NCBI GenBank assembly: GCA_964513655.1
Contig: CAZENQ010000034.1
Coordinates: 1-31,890 of the forward strand
DNA: 31,890 nucleotides
From: G020350405 sp964513655
GTDB taxonomy: Bacteria; Planctomycetota; Phycisphaerae; Sedimentisphaerales; Anaerobacaceae
Reading direction: 5' to 3'
Part shown: piece by piece, positions 7,375-16,845 of the stretch
Layout of the letters: every line of letters begins with the position of its first letter
Numbering within the stretch: position 1 is the first letter of the stretch
Made by a program: the position numbers and the translations under genes
Notes under the pieces: model-generated
Seen by the model: only the letters and a program-made list of their open reading frames with translations
The model's database searches: none
Told to the model about the DNA's origin: nothing

Positions 7375-7890
7375 GTGTTTTATCTCTGGTCAATCGCGCT
7401 GATTCTGCTTAATGCTGTATGGCTTGTGCTGGTCTTTTTTGGTCTGCCGGGCAACTGGCTCATCATTATATCGACGTGTCTGTTTGCGTGGTGGCGATGG
7501 GCCGACGGTGTCTTTAGCATCTACACACTGCTTGCCATAACAATCTTGGCTGTCTTGGGTGAGCTGGTTGAATTTTTCGCTAGCGCCGGCGGCGCCAAGA
7601 GGGCAGGGGCGGGCTGGCGAGGCTCAATCGGAGCGATTGCAGGCGCCGTCACAGGCGCGATAGTCGGGACATTCACTTTGCCCATCCCAGTGCTGGGTAC
7701 ACTGCTGGGTGCCTGCATCGGAGCAGGGTTAGGTGCCTGGGGGTTGGAATTAGCCGGCGGAAGAAGATTGCAGGATTCCTTTCGTTACGGCATTGGAGCA
7801 GGGGTCGGCGAATTTCTCGGCATTACCAGCAAATTCATTCTCGGCGTCCTCATCTGGCTTATCGTCGCCGTCGCTGCCTTTTGGCCGTAG
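7375..7890 (+). CDS. DUF456-type small membrane protein
   Basis: 171 residues from a GTG. The pattern matches DUF456: an N-terminal membrane helix ending in the FFGLPGNWLIII motif, a second helix (YTLLAITILAVLGELVEFFAS), a GGAKRAGAGWRGS loop, a long glycine-rich small-residue helix pair (GAIAGAVTGAIVGTF...PVLGTLLGACIGAGLGAW), and a C-terminal helix. The family's function is not established; the glycine zippers suggest packed membrane helices. No good Shine-Dalgarno precedes the GTG. Confidence 0.8.
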   Translation: MFYLWSIALILLNAVWLVLVFFGLPGNWLIIISTCLFAWWRWADGVFSIYTLLAITILAVLGELVEFFASAGGAKRAGAGWRGSIGAIAGAVTGAIVGTFTLPIPVLGTLLGACIGAGLGAWGLELAGGRRLQDSFRYGIGAGVGEFLGITSKFILGVLIWLIVAVAAFWP

Positions 7891-8004
7891 TACCACTCAC
7901 CTTAGCATCTGTGACAAATCCGTCAACCTCCTAACGAGCGGGTGTGATACCGCAGAACAAAATAATCAGGGCTTTTTCCTACCCGCTGTCATGTCAACCG
8001 CTAT

Positions 8005-10104
8005 CTAACTGAGCTTTTTGAAAATTACTGCGTCAGCCGATACTTGTCCGATTGACCCTTCTGCGAGAATTTCGACAAAACCATCGGTGCCTTCATTAAA
8101 TTCAAATGTCCCAATCACTTTCGTTGGGTTGGGTATCATATGGTCCCACATGCCAATAGACTTTGACCTCTTTGGCTCTATCCATACTGTCTCGATACCG
8201 TTTTTGTGCTTTATGCGTACGGCAAAACGCAGTTTGTCACGCTGCCAGGATGAGACTATTTCAGGGAAGAATACCTGATATGTCCCGGCGCTCAGATCAG
8301 GGGTAAAGCGGGCGAATTCTCCAGCAGCGGCGCGTTTTCCATTAATTAAACAAAAATCGTTGTAGCCCTTTGGCGGCCATCTGTGGAATCTGTGTCCCAC
8401 CCAGAAATATGGTGTAGCGTAAAAACCGAGATAGCTGTCGTCTATTATTACAAGTGGTGGTGGTTCATAGTCAGGTATGTTCAGAACAACACGAAAACAT
8501 TGTCGAGCGTTGACAGCATCGACACACTCTATTTCAACTGTTGCCGAATAGCCTGCGGGCTTTAAACCGGAAGCATCAACGGAAACAGTGATGCGTTGGT
8601 TGTCTCCTGTGCCGGTCAGGTTGGTAGTGAGCCAGCCCGTATCGCCGTCGTAGTCAATTTGAGAAACTTTTGCCTGGCCTAATGTTCCTTGCCCCGTTTT
8701 TTTTAGTTCAACGGTCTTCGAATCAGGAGTTGTGCGGGACGGCCTCGCAGTGAAACTGAGCGTATGAGGAATAAAGGCCGGCGGTATGCCGTAAACATCC
8801 ATCATGTGCACCGACCGCTTCCTGAAAGTAAATTCTTCGGGTGCTGTTAGAGCCAGACCTGCTTTAGTAACAGGCTGTCCGTCGACGGTAATATGCTGAG
8901 TAAAAGTGTCCCGATACATCCCGTCGTCAACAGTTAAAGTGACCGGGTAAATACCCGAACTCAAGTAAACGTGCGTGGGATTCGCCTGTACCGAAAATCC
9001 ACCATCGCCGAATGTCCAGTAGTACCTAAGTTTTCCGCCCTGTGGACTTTCACGGCTGCCATGACTCGAAAAAGCAACTGCTTGCCCGGTCTTCTGAGGG
9101 CCAAGCAGTTCTGCGGACGCCTTGATAGTCTTTTTTCTCTCTTTGTTGTTCTCAAAGATTTGCCAAAAAATAATCCAGGGGTCCAGCCGGATTTCCTGAC
9201 CGTCCTGGCCCGTTACCATAAACATAAAATGGGAGTGATTATTGGCCCACACCCATACACCGGCCCCCTCGGCAATATGTGTTCCTGCCTTAAGCGGCTG
9301 GTGCTGGGGATAAAGGAGTCTGAGTATATGGGAAACACTGATTTTCCAAACGTCTCCATTCGCCCACTTGCGCACGCCGCGCCATCCGTTATTGGCATCG
9401 CCGGCAGTTAGGCTCTTGTAGAGAAACTGGTCGTCAACATCAATCGGTGTAAAAATCTCAGTGCCTCTCGGGTGATTGATATCGAGCCCGCCATGCGCTT
9501 CTTTACCCTGGAACGCGCCCAGCCAGCAGTCATCGCCGTTATAGCAGTCCTTTATGTCAATAAAATCCCGGGCCATAGGGCACCATGGTTTTATCTCTTC
9601 CGGGCAAATGGAAATGCTCGCATCGGCTATCGCAAAGCGTGCGTCTTTGTTCGGTTTGCACTTGCCGTGTGTCTCACGTAGAAAATCAAAAATGCCCGTC
9701 ACCGCATCAAACCACACGTGCATTCCATTAATGACATAGGGTTCATAAAAGCTCTCCTGGCAGCCGACGTACCGCTCCATCAGCATCTCGTGGCCATCTA
9801 TAGTGACATTGCAGGTAAAATGGTACAGCAACCCCTCATGAGCTTTTAACAGAATCTCGGCCGAGGTTTCCATAAGAGTCAATTGCCGCACCTGCCCATT
9901 TAATAGTCTAAAATGCAGGGTTTCACCGCAGTTTAACTCCACTGCTGTCAAGGTATCCTTTGCCTTGCGCCGTATTATCACAGACTTCGATCGCAGCTTG
10001 TCGGCCGAGATCGCATCCCCAAGTGCCCGCCCAGACATCACCTGCGAGGCCAAACCCAGACCTGCGGCTTTCAAGAAACTACGCCGATTCAACCTCACAT
10101 TCAC
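8005..10104 (-). CDS. Tat-exported M23-like peptidase with PKD and golvesin-like domains
   Basis: 699 residues from the GTG at 10104, which has AGGGA 6 bases upstream; a TTG at 10143 would add 13 residues with poorer spacing. A twin-arginine signal (NRRSFLKAAGLGLA) lies at residues 6-20. About residues 195-300 carry an M23/LytM-like pattern: HGGLDINHPRGTEIFTPI (HxxxD, His about 204, Asp about 208) and NNHSHFMF (HxH, about 290-292), the zinc ligands of the family. Residues about 328-409 are a PKD domain (YYWTFGDG...HVYLSSGIYPVTLTV). The last 140 residues (VIIDDSYLGF...FTPDLSAGTYQVFF...GFVEILAEG...VSADAVIF) look like a golvesin/xanthan-lyase-type binding domain. A role in cutting peptidoglycan or another peptide outside the cytoplasm is inference; activity is unproven because the fold between the motifs is unusually long. 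Confidence 0.72.
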   Translation of the reverse strand: MNVRLNRRSFLKAAGLGLASQVMSGRALGDAISADKLRSKSVIIRRKAKDTLTAVELNCGETLHFRLLNGQVRQLTLMETSAEILLKAHEGLLYHFTCNVTIDGHEMLMERYVGCQESFYEPYVINGMHVWFDAVTGIFDFLRETHGKCKPNKDARFAIADASISICPEEIKPWCPMARDFIDIKDCYNGDDCWLGAFQGKEAHGGLDINHPRGTEIFTPIDVDDQFLYKSLTAGDANNGWRGVRKWANGDVWKISVSHILRLLYPQHQPLKAGTHIAEGAGVWVWANNHSHFMFMVTGQDGQEIRLDPWIIFWQIFENNKERKKTIKASAELLGPQKTGQAVAFSSHGSRESPQGGKLRYYWTFGDGGFSVQANPTHVYLSSGIYPVTLTVDDGMYRDTFTQHITVDGQPVTKAGLALTAPEEFTFRKRSVHMMDVYGIPPAFIPHTLSFTARPSRTTPDSKTVELKKTGQGTLGQAKVSQIDYDGDTGWLTTNLTGTGDNQRITVSVDASGLKPAGYSATVEIECVDAVNARQCFRVVLNIPDYEPPPLVIIDDSYLGFYATPYFWVGHRFHRWPPKGYNDFCLINGKRAAAGEFARFTPDLSAGTYQVFFPEIVSSWQRDKLRFAVRIKHKNGIETVWIEPKRSKSIGMWDHMIPNPTKVIGTFEFNEGTDGFVEILAEGSIGQVSADAVIFKKLS

Positions 10105-10157
10105 GCCATTTCCCTGTAAAGTTTTACAGATGTTCACGGTCAACTTTCCGCTATCCA

Positions 10158-10186
10158 GTCATATCGGCCATGGTAGCTAATGGCAA
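10158..10186 (-). promoter_or_regulatory. Candidate promoter of the Tat-exported gene
   Basis: On the minus strand TTGCCA (10186-10181), 17-bp spacer, TATGAC (10163-10158), about 50 bases before the chosen start. Confidence 0.3.
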
Positions 10187-10311
10187 AAAAGAGCCTGTTA
10201 CACGGCTGAATACACGTGTTTTTTGCTACACATTAATCCCGGCGTGGTACCCATGAGCCTATAGACCGGCTGTCTTCACACAAACAGCATATACTCAACC
10301 ACCATTGCAGT

Positions 10312-10336
10312 CAAGTGCAATACGCAAAGTCACTTG
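10312..10336. promoter_or_regulatory. Inverted repeat, possible operator
   Basis: Arms CAAGTG (10312-10317) and CACTTG (10331-10336) with 13 bases between, about 55 bases upstream of the -35 of the giant-protein cluster. The short arms make this a weak candidate; nothing else is seen in the 10187-10389 stretch. Confidence 0.2.
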
Positions 10337-10389
10337 TCCCCCTGTCGGTGCATCTGAGCCGCGATACAGGTCGGCCCAAGTAAAAAGCA

Positions 10390-10418
10390 TTGACTCAGCT
10401 AACTCTTTATGTTAAAAT
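10390..10418 (+). promoter_or_regulatory. Sigma70-like promoter of the giant LTD/CotH cluster
   Basis: TTGACT (10390-10395), 17-bp spacer, TAAAAT (10413-10418), about 65 bases before the GTG start. It closely parallels the promoter of the third gene at 21574-21602 (TTGACT, 17 bp, TACAAT). Confidence 0.65.
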
Positions 10419-10483
10419 GAGTAAGCTTCGCTTTTATGATGCAGGCAATACGCTACCGTATCTGCGAGGAAGGAGATGGATAA

Positions 10484-13400
10484 GTGCCCAGGTTTGTAAG
10501 AATTTCGTCACTATCAGTGGTACTGGTAGTATTTTGGGCCGGCTCAGTCCAGCTCCTCGCCTGCCCGGTAGGGGACTTGACTGGCAACTGCAAGGTCAAT
10601 TTGCAGGACCTGCGGCTATTTGCCCAGCAGTGGCTAAATCCGTCGGGCAGCGCCGACTTTGACGACGCCAACGGCGTAAATATGGTTGACTTTGCCATCC
10701 TGGCCGCGGACTGGCTCGTGGACTACGGCGAAACCACCTTGGTAATCAATGAATTCATGGCAAGCAATGCCACGTTCATCCAGGACCCCTGCGGCGATTA
10801 TGACGACTGGATTGAAATCTACAACTATGGAACCTCCGCCGTCGATATAGGCGGCATGTACCTCACCGACGATGCCTGCAATTCCACAAAGTGGCAGGTA
10901 CCCGACGATAATTCTTCTGAAACCACCATTGCTCCACACGACTATCTGCTGATTTGGGCTGATGACGAAACTTACCAGGGAACGCTACACGCAAGCTTCA
11001 AACTCAGTGCCGGTGGAGGTGAGGACGTCGCTCTATTCGATGCCGACGGTAATAGTCTCATTGACAGCATTGTCTCATTTGGCCCTCAGGATGGAGATAA
11101 CTCCTACGGCCGTTTTCCAAACGGTAGCGGCCCATGGAAGACCTTTTTCCATGACACTAATACCCCACCCACTCCCTGGGGCTCCAACGGCGGTGAGCCA
11201 AATGACAAGCAAGTACTAATCAACGAGATTATGTACCACCCACACCATAACGCCGTTACCCTCGAGCCAGAGGATATTAGCGAAGAATACATCGAGCTAT
11301 ATAACGGAAGTGATGCCAACGTCAATCTCAACGGCTGGCGGTTCACCGACGGTATAGAGTTCACCTTCCCGAATGTGACAATAGGTGCAGGTGCGTACCT
11401 TGTGGTGGCCGCCAATGAGCCGGTATTCACAGCCAAGTATCCGGGTGTGACAAACAAGGTTGGCGGCTGGGTCGGAAAGCTGAGCAACTCAGGAGAAGCA
11501 ATTGAACTAATAAATGCCAGAGGCATCAGAATCGACTATGTACGCTACGCCGACGAGGGAGACTGGTCGGTCCGTGAGCAAGGCCCGCTCGATAACAATC
11601 ACTACGGCTGGGTCTGGCTCGACGCCCACGATGGCGACGGCAACAGTCTGGAGCTGAGAAATCCGGCCTTGTCCAATGAACACGGACAGAACTGGGCGGC
11701 AAGCCTCGGCAGCGGCGAAGGCACACCCGGCGTGCAAAACTCCGCCTATGACGGCGATATCGCGCCGATGATTCTGGATGCCGAGCATCTCCCGACCATC
11801 CCGCAGTCCACCGACACCGTTACAGTAACAGCGCGCATAGTCGACGAGATAACAACGGGTATTACAGCAACGCTGCATTACCGCGTGGACGGCAGCGTCG
11901 ACTTTAATACACCCGCAATGCTCGACGATGGGGCGCATGGCGACGGCAGGGCGGGTGACGGCATATACGGCACCGATATCCCGAGCCACACCAATGACAC
12001 AATTATCGAATTCTACGTTGAGGCCAACGACAGTAATGCCAATAGTAGTACATGGCCTGCTCCCACACAACCAAGCGCCCAGCAGCTAACGAACCTGCTG
12101 TATCAGGTGGATGACAGGTTCGACCCGGATGCCGGCTGGGTTCCGGGCAGCCAGCCGGTCTATTACATCATCCTGACCGACGATGAGCGATATGAGCTGC
12201 TGGTGGAAATCGGCAACGGTGGCTCTGATATGTACAGCAACGCCCAAATGAACGCCACGTTCATCAGTGTGGACGGCGTAGATATCAAAACGCGTTACAA
12301 CGTAGGCGTGCGCAACCGCGGAAAAGGCTCGCGGTTAAGTTCGCCGATGAACTACAGGGTGAACTTTGCGAACGACCGGCCGTGGAAGGGCGGTACCGCT
12401 ATCAATATCAACAGCCGGGTTGCCCACTCGCGGCTTCTCGGCAGTATAATCAGCCGCCTGGCCGGCCTGCCGGCGGCGGACTCCACCTCGGTGCAGACCC
12501 GGGTCAACGGCCTGAACCGAACCGACCCCGCTGTTCCGTACTTCGACTCATACGCCCACATGGAGGTCATGGACAGCGACTTTGCCGACAAACATTTCCC
12601 GGACGACGACAACGGGAACGTCTACAGGGTAATCGACACTGACAAACAAGCTGACTTAAGTTACCTGGGTACCGACCCGGCCTCATACCTTGCCAGGGGC
12701 TACTTTAAGAGGTCCAACACAGCTGAGAACGACTGGTCCGACCTTATCAATCTGACAAATATACTGACTAACGCGTCGGACGCCACCTATGTCGAGGAAG
12801 TTAAGAACGTGGTTAATGTCGAGCAATGGCTGCGATGGTTCGCAGTTCAATCGCTGTTCTCCAACACTGAGACAAACCTTGGCAACGGCTACGGCGACGA
12901 TTACTACCTCTACTGTGGCATCAACGACCCACGCTTCGTGCTGGTGCCGTACGACATGGACAACATCCTCAGCTTATACGATGTGCCCGACACATGGTCA
13001 GACCCAGGCGTATATAATGCGTCCATCTGGGTGGGCGATGCGACCACGGCAGATACATCAAATATCAACAATGTTCCCATCATAGAACGCTTCCTCCTGC
13101 ACCCGGCTTTCGTAGGACGGTACCTGGCTTATCTGAAAGAAGAAGTTAAAACTACATTCTCGGCTGACAAGATAAACCCAATGTTAGACCATGCGCTCGC
13201 CGGCTTTGTGCCGCAGTCCGTCATCGACGACGTGAAGGACTTTGTCGCAGCGCGCAGCGCGTACGTCCTCTCGCAAATCCCGCAGCAGTTCACAATCAAC
13301 AGCGACCTGGGAATATCCAAAGGCTACCACAAGACCACTAATTCGTCCCTGACCGAACTCAAGGCCATCTTCACAGCTAATACTGTTGAGCCGCTCTCGG

Positions 13401-16400
13401 TGCGGGTCAATGGTCAATTGTCTGACTGGCAGCGGATAAGCGGCAAGTGGTGGGACGGGGACAGCGAATGGACCATCAGCACGAGTATTACCCTCAACCC
13501 GGGTATCAATCGCATGATGGTTCAGACGTTCGACGATGCCAATGGAACCGGCAACGAGGTTGAACGCGGCTACGTTGATATCTGGTACGACACTACGGGA
13601 AGTATGGTGCCCAACCCACTCACCGACCCCAATACCGTCCTGGACGCCGCCTCCGGCCCGTGGTACGTTTCAAGCAATCTGACCATCCCGGCCGACAAAA
13701 CATTGACGATTGAGCCGGGGACAACAGTTTTCTTCGGCAAAGGCACGGGCCTCACCGTTAATGGACGGCTCGTTAGCGAGGGCACCAAATACCAGCGTAT
13801 CCGACTGGCGCCCGACCCTGATGACTGGAAACCAAACCAAACGCCGCACTGGAATGGCATATCTTTCAGCAGCACATTGCAGGACAACCGGCTTTGCTAT
13901 GTCGATATGGATCTCGCCGACAACGACAGCGAAGCGATTAATATCAGCAGCTCGCGACTTCTTATCGACAATACGACCTGGCTCAATACCACCAACCTAA
14001 TCCTGGAAGTCAGCCATCCGTCGCTTATCGTAAGCAACTCGGTCTTCCCCAACACCAGCGGAGTCGAGATTATCCACGGTTCAAACCTCTCCGGCAGCGA
14101 ATACTTTATTCTCAAAGGCAATACTCTTGGCACTACCACCGGCTATAACGACATAATCGATTTTTCCGGCTGCTCGCGGCCGGGGCCAATACTGGAAGTA
14201 TACAACAATGTCTTCCTTGGTGGCGAAGACGATGCGCTCGACCTCGACGGTACCGATGCACATATCGAGGGCAATATATTTATGAACTTCAATGGGGGAG
14301 TCTCGAGCACGAGCAATGCTATTGCCACGGACCTGTCTTCCGAAATCGTTGCTGTAAGAAATCTCTTTATGGACAACGACCGCGCGGTGCTGCTAAAAGG
14401 ATACGCTTCAATAACCGCCGAGCACAACGTCTTTGCCCGGAGTTCGGTCGCAGCAATCAACTTCCAGGAGAGCGGCGGAGTTGACCCCGGCGAAGGCGCC
14501 TACCTCGAAGGCAATATCTTCTGGGACAACAACAGCCTGTTCGAGAATGAATTCGGCGCCGACCCGAATATTATCGTCAACCGCTGCATCATCTCCTCAG
14601 AGATGCACCATCTGGGTGCGGACAACCTCGACGTTGACCCGCTCTTCATCGACCCTGACGCAAACGACTTTCAACTGCAACCCATCTCACCGGCGATTCG
14701 TGCCGGAATCAACGGTTTGGATATGGGCGCGTACGTCCCCGGCGGGGCATCCACTTCAGGCGAACCTAACGGGACAACTCGCATCAGCGACGTTAATCTG
14801 ACAGTCGACGGGCCCGGCATCACACACTACAAGTACCGCATCAACGACGGGGCCTGGAGCAGCGAGATTTTGGTCGACGTCCCGATTGAACTGACAAGCC
14901 TTGTAGACGGAAACTCCTACACCGCTTATGTAAGCGGCAAGAACTCGGCCGCCGTATGGCAGAGTGACCCCAACTATAATGCCTCAAACACCTGGACCAT
15001 TGACACCTCTTATTCTCAACTGGTCATTAACGAGGTCCTGGCGCAGAACATCGAGGCGTCCGACCACAATGGTACCAGACCCGATATGATTGAGCTTTAC
15101 TATGATGGACCCGGTTCGCTCAGCCTCTCGGACATGAGCATTACCGACAATCCCGACAATCCCAGAAAAATTGTCTTTTCGGGTGCTACTACGATGGATC
15201 CGGGTGACTATCTCGTACTTTACGCCGATGACTATATATGGACGCCCGGTATCCACCTGGGCTTTAACCTCAACGCCGACGGTGAGGGTGTATACCTCTA
15301 CGATACAACCGCAAATGGCGGCGGCCTGATTGACTCAGTCGAGTTTGGTATGCAACTGCCAGACCTGTCAATCGGCCGCGGCGCCGACGGACAATGGCGC
15401 CTGACCATCCCGACCCTCGGCCAGGCCAATGTCGCCCACACCCTTGGCAATCCAGCCTTGCTAAAGGTCAACGAATGGTTCACCGAAGGCAATGTCTTCC
15501 GCAATACCGATTTTATTGAAATCTACAACCCCCAGACAGTGCCGGTCGATATGGGCACAATGTACTTGACAGATGAACCCGTCGCTGAGCCGAACAGGCA
15601 CCAGATTGCACCTTTAAGCTTCGTCCACGCTGCAGGTTATGCTATCTTTGTCGCGGATGGCGACCCGGAAGATGGTGCCGACCACCTCGACTTCAGACTG
15701 TCTTCAGACGGGGAGATAATCGGCCTCTTCGACGCGGACTTAGAAGATGTTGACCAAGTCATCTACTTCCCACAGACAACGGATGTGTCGGAAGGCCTTT
15801 CCCCTGACGGCAATGACAGCTATGAATTCTTAGAGCCGCCCACTACCAGTGTCTCCAACATCACTACAGTGGTGATTAACGAAGTTTTGGCGCATTCCCA
15901 CGGTACCGCCCCTGACTGGATAGAGCTGTATAACACAACGGACGCCAACATTGACATCGGTGGCTGGTTCCTCAGTGATAATAGTGGGAACAGGACAAAA
16001 TACGAGATTGCCGATGGCACGTCGATACCGGCCCACGACTACGTAGTTTTCTATGAAGACGCCGATTTCAACGACCCGTGTGATCTAGGCTCTCTCGTAC
16101 AATTTGCACTAAGCGAAAACGGTGAAATGGCCTGTTTGTCTTCGGCCGCTGATGGTGTGTTGACAGGATACTATAAGCAGCAGGATTTTGACGCTTCGGC
16201 GACCGGCGTATCTTTCGGCCATCACCTCAAGAGCACCGGCCTCTATGACTTCGCGTCCATGGATTCTAACACACCGGGCAGCGCCAATGCCTATCCAAAA
16301 GTCGGTCCGGTTGTCATAAACGAGATTATGTATCATCCTGACCCCAACGGCGATGCCGAATATATCGAGCTATATAACATTACCGACGCCAGCGTGAATT

Positions 16401-16801
16401 TATATGACGGCTTCGGCAACACCTGGCAGTTCACCGAGGGTATTGATTTTGCCTTTCCCCTTGACGTGAACATACCTGCCCATGGCTATCTACTGGTGGT
16501 CCAAAATATAAGCGAATTTAATGCCGAGTACCCGGGTGCACCCGGTTCGGTGCAGATATTCCAATGGAATTCCGGCAAGTTGGACAATGCCGGCGAGAAG
16601 GTTCAGATAAGCATGCCCGGCGACGTAGATGCCGCCGGTGAGCGTCACTTTATCTGCGTTGATAGTGTGCGCTATGATGATAGTGCCCCATGGCCCATCG
16701 AGCCGGATGGTGACGGTTACTCGCTGACGAGGACCGACCCAAATCTTTACGGAAACGACCCTAACAACTGGCAGGCAGCCTCGCCCTTGCCCGGCGAGTA
16801 A
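10484..16801 (+). CDS. Giant secreted dockerin/LTD/CotH-kinase-like protein with beta-helix, gene 1
   Basis: 2105 residues from a GTG, with AGGAAGGAG 8 bases upstream. Order: signal peptide (1-26, ending VQLLA/C); dockerin-like repeats (27-80); LTD (84-240); LTD (242-424); Ig-like linker (427-530); CotH-kinase-like domain (about 555-932, with GDDYYLY and VLVPYDMDN near 805-825); an FN3-like piece; a right-handed parallel beta-helix (about 1052-1418; repeated ILEVYNNVFLGG/HIEGNIFMNF/VAVRNLFMDN rungs); another FN3-like piece; and four LTDs starting near 1510, 1657, 1793 and 1940. LTDs begin with VINEx(M/L) and contain (D/E)(W/Y)IE(L/I)YN. CotH proteins are atypical secreted kinases in the spore coat of Bacillus; the substrate here is unknown. 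Gene 2 follows after 44 bases and is probably cotranscribed. Confidence 0.88.
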   Translation: MPRFVRISSLSVVLVVFWAGSVQLLACPVGDLTGNCKVNLQDLRLFAQQWLNPSGSADFDDANGVNMVDFAILAADWLVDYGETTLVINEFMASNATFIQDPCGDYDDWIEIYNYGTSAVDIGGMYLTDDACNSTKWQVPDDNSSETTIAPHDYLLIWADDETYQGTLHASFKLSAGGGEDVALFDADGNSLIDSIVSFGPQDGDNSYGRFPNGSGPWKTFFHDTNTPPTPWGSNGGEPNDKQVLINEIMYHPHHNAVTLEPEDISEEYIELYNGSDANVNLNGWRFTDGIEFTFPNVTIGAGAYLVVAANEPVFTAKYPGVTNKVGGWVGKLSNSGEAIELINARGIRIDYVRYADEGDWSVREQGPLDNNHYGWVWLDAHDGDGNSLELRNPALSNEHGQNWAASLGSGEGTPGVQNSAYDGDIAPMILDAEHLPTIPQSTDTVTVTARIVDEITTGITATLHYRVDGSVDFNTPAMLDDGAHGDGRAGDGIYGTDIPSHTNDTIIEFYVEANDSNANSSTWPAPTQPSAQQLTNLLYQVDDRFDPDAGWVPGSQPVYYIILTDDERYELLVEIGNGGSDMYSNAQMNATFISVDGVDIKTRYNVGVRNRGKGSRLSSPMNYRVNFANDRPWKGGTAININSRVAHSRLLGSIISRLAGLPAADSTSVQTRVNGLNRTDPAVPYFDSYAHMEVMDSDFADKHFPDDDNGNVYRVIDTDKQADLSYLGTDPASYLARGYFKRSNTAENDWSDLINLTNILTNASDATYVEEVKNVVNVEQWLRWFAVQSLFSNTETNLGNGYGDDYYLYCGINDPRFVLVPYDMDNILSLYDVPDTWSDPGVYNASIWVGDATTADTSNINNVPIIERFLLHPAFVGRYLAYLKEEVKTTFSADKINPMLDHALAGFVPQSVIDDVKDFVAARSAYVLSQIPQQFTINSDLGISKGYHKTTNSSLTELKAIFTANTVEPLSVRVNGQLSDWQRISGKWWDGDSEWTISTSITLNPGINRMMVQTFDDANGTGNEVERGYVDIWYDTTGSMVPNPLTDPNTVLDAASGPWYVSSNLTIPADKTLTIEPGTTVFFGKGTGLTVNGRLVSEGTKYQRIRLAPDPDDWKPNQTPHWNGISFSSTLQDNRLCYVDMDLADNDSEAINISSSRLLIDNTTWLNTTNLILEVSHPSLIVSNSVFPNTSGVEIIHGSNLSGSEYFILKGNTLGTTTGYNDIIDFSGCSRPGPILEVYNNVFLGGEDDALDLDGTDAHIEGNIFMNFNGGVSSTSNAIATDLSSEIVAVRNLFMDNDRAVLLKGYASITAEHNVFARSSVAAINFQESGGVDPGEGAYLEGNIFWDNNSLFENEFGADPNIIVNRCIISSEMHHLGADNLDVDPLFIDPDANDFQLQPISPAIRAGINGLDMGAYVPGGASTSGEPNGTTRISDVNLTVDGPGITHYKYRINDGAWSSEILVDVPIELTSLVDGNSYTAYVSGKNSAAVWQSDPNYNASNTWTIDTSYSQLVINEVLAQNIEASDHNGTRPDMIELYYDGPGSLSLSDMSITDNPDNPRKIVFSGATTMDPGDYLVLYADDYIWTPGIHLGFNLNADGEGVYLYDTTANGGGLIDSVEFGMQLPDLSIGRGADGQWRLTIPTLGQANVAHTLGNPALLKVNEWFTEGNVFRNTDFIEIYNPQTVPVDMGTMYLTDEPVAEPNRHQIAPLSFVHAAGYAIFVADGDPEDGADHLDFRLSSDGEIIGLFDADLEDVDQVIYFPQTTDVSEGLSPDGNDSYEFLEPPTTSVSNITTVVINEVLAHSHGTAPDWIELYNTTDANIDIGGWFLSDNSGNRTKYEIADGTSIPAHDYVVFYEDADFNDPCDLGSLVQFALSENGEMACLSSAADGVLTGYYKQQDFDASATGVSFGHHLKSTGLYDFASMDSNTPGSANAYPKVGPVVINEIMYHPDPNGDAEYIELYNITDASVNLYDGFGNTWQFTEGIDFAFPLDVNIPAHGYLLVVQNISEFNAEYPGAPGSVQIFQWNSGKLDNAGEKVQISMPGDVDAAGERHFICVDSVRYDDSAPWPIEPDGDGYSLTRTDPNLYGNDPNNWQAASPLPGE

Positions 16802-16845
16802 ATCCCTGCTGAAATGGAAGCGAAACCAATGGCGCGAAATAAACA

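Noticed and set aside
10390..10662. 90-codon frame over the start of giant gene 1
   Set aside because: It begins within the promoter and is out of frame with the clear signal peptide and dockerin.
11507..12070. 187-codon minus-strand frame inside giant gene 1
   Set aside because: It is opposite the LTD and Ig-like regions of a well-supported gene and shows no domain or ribosome site.
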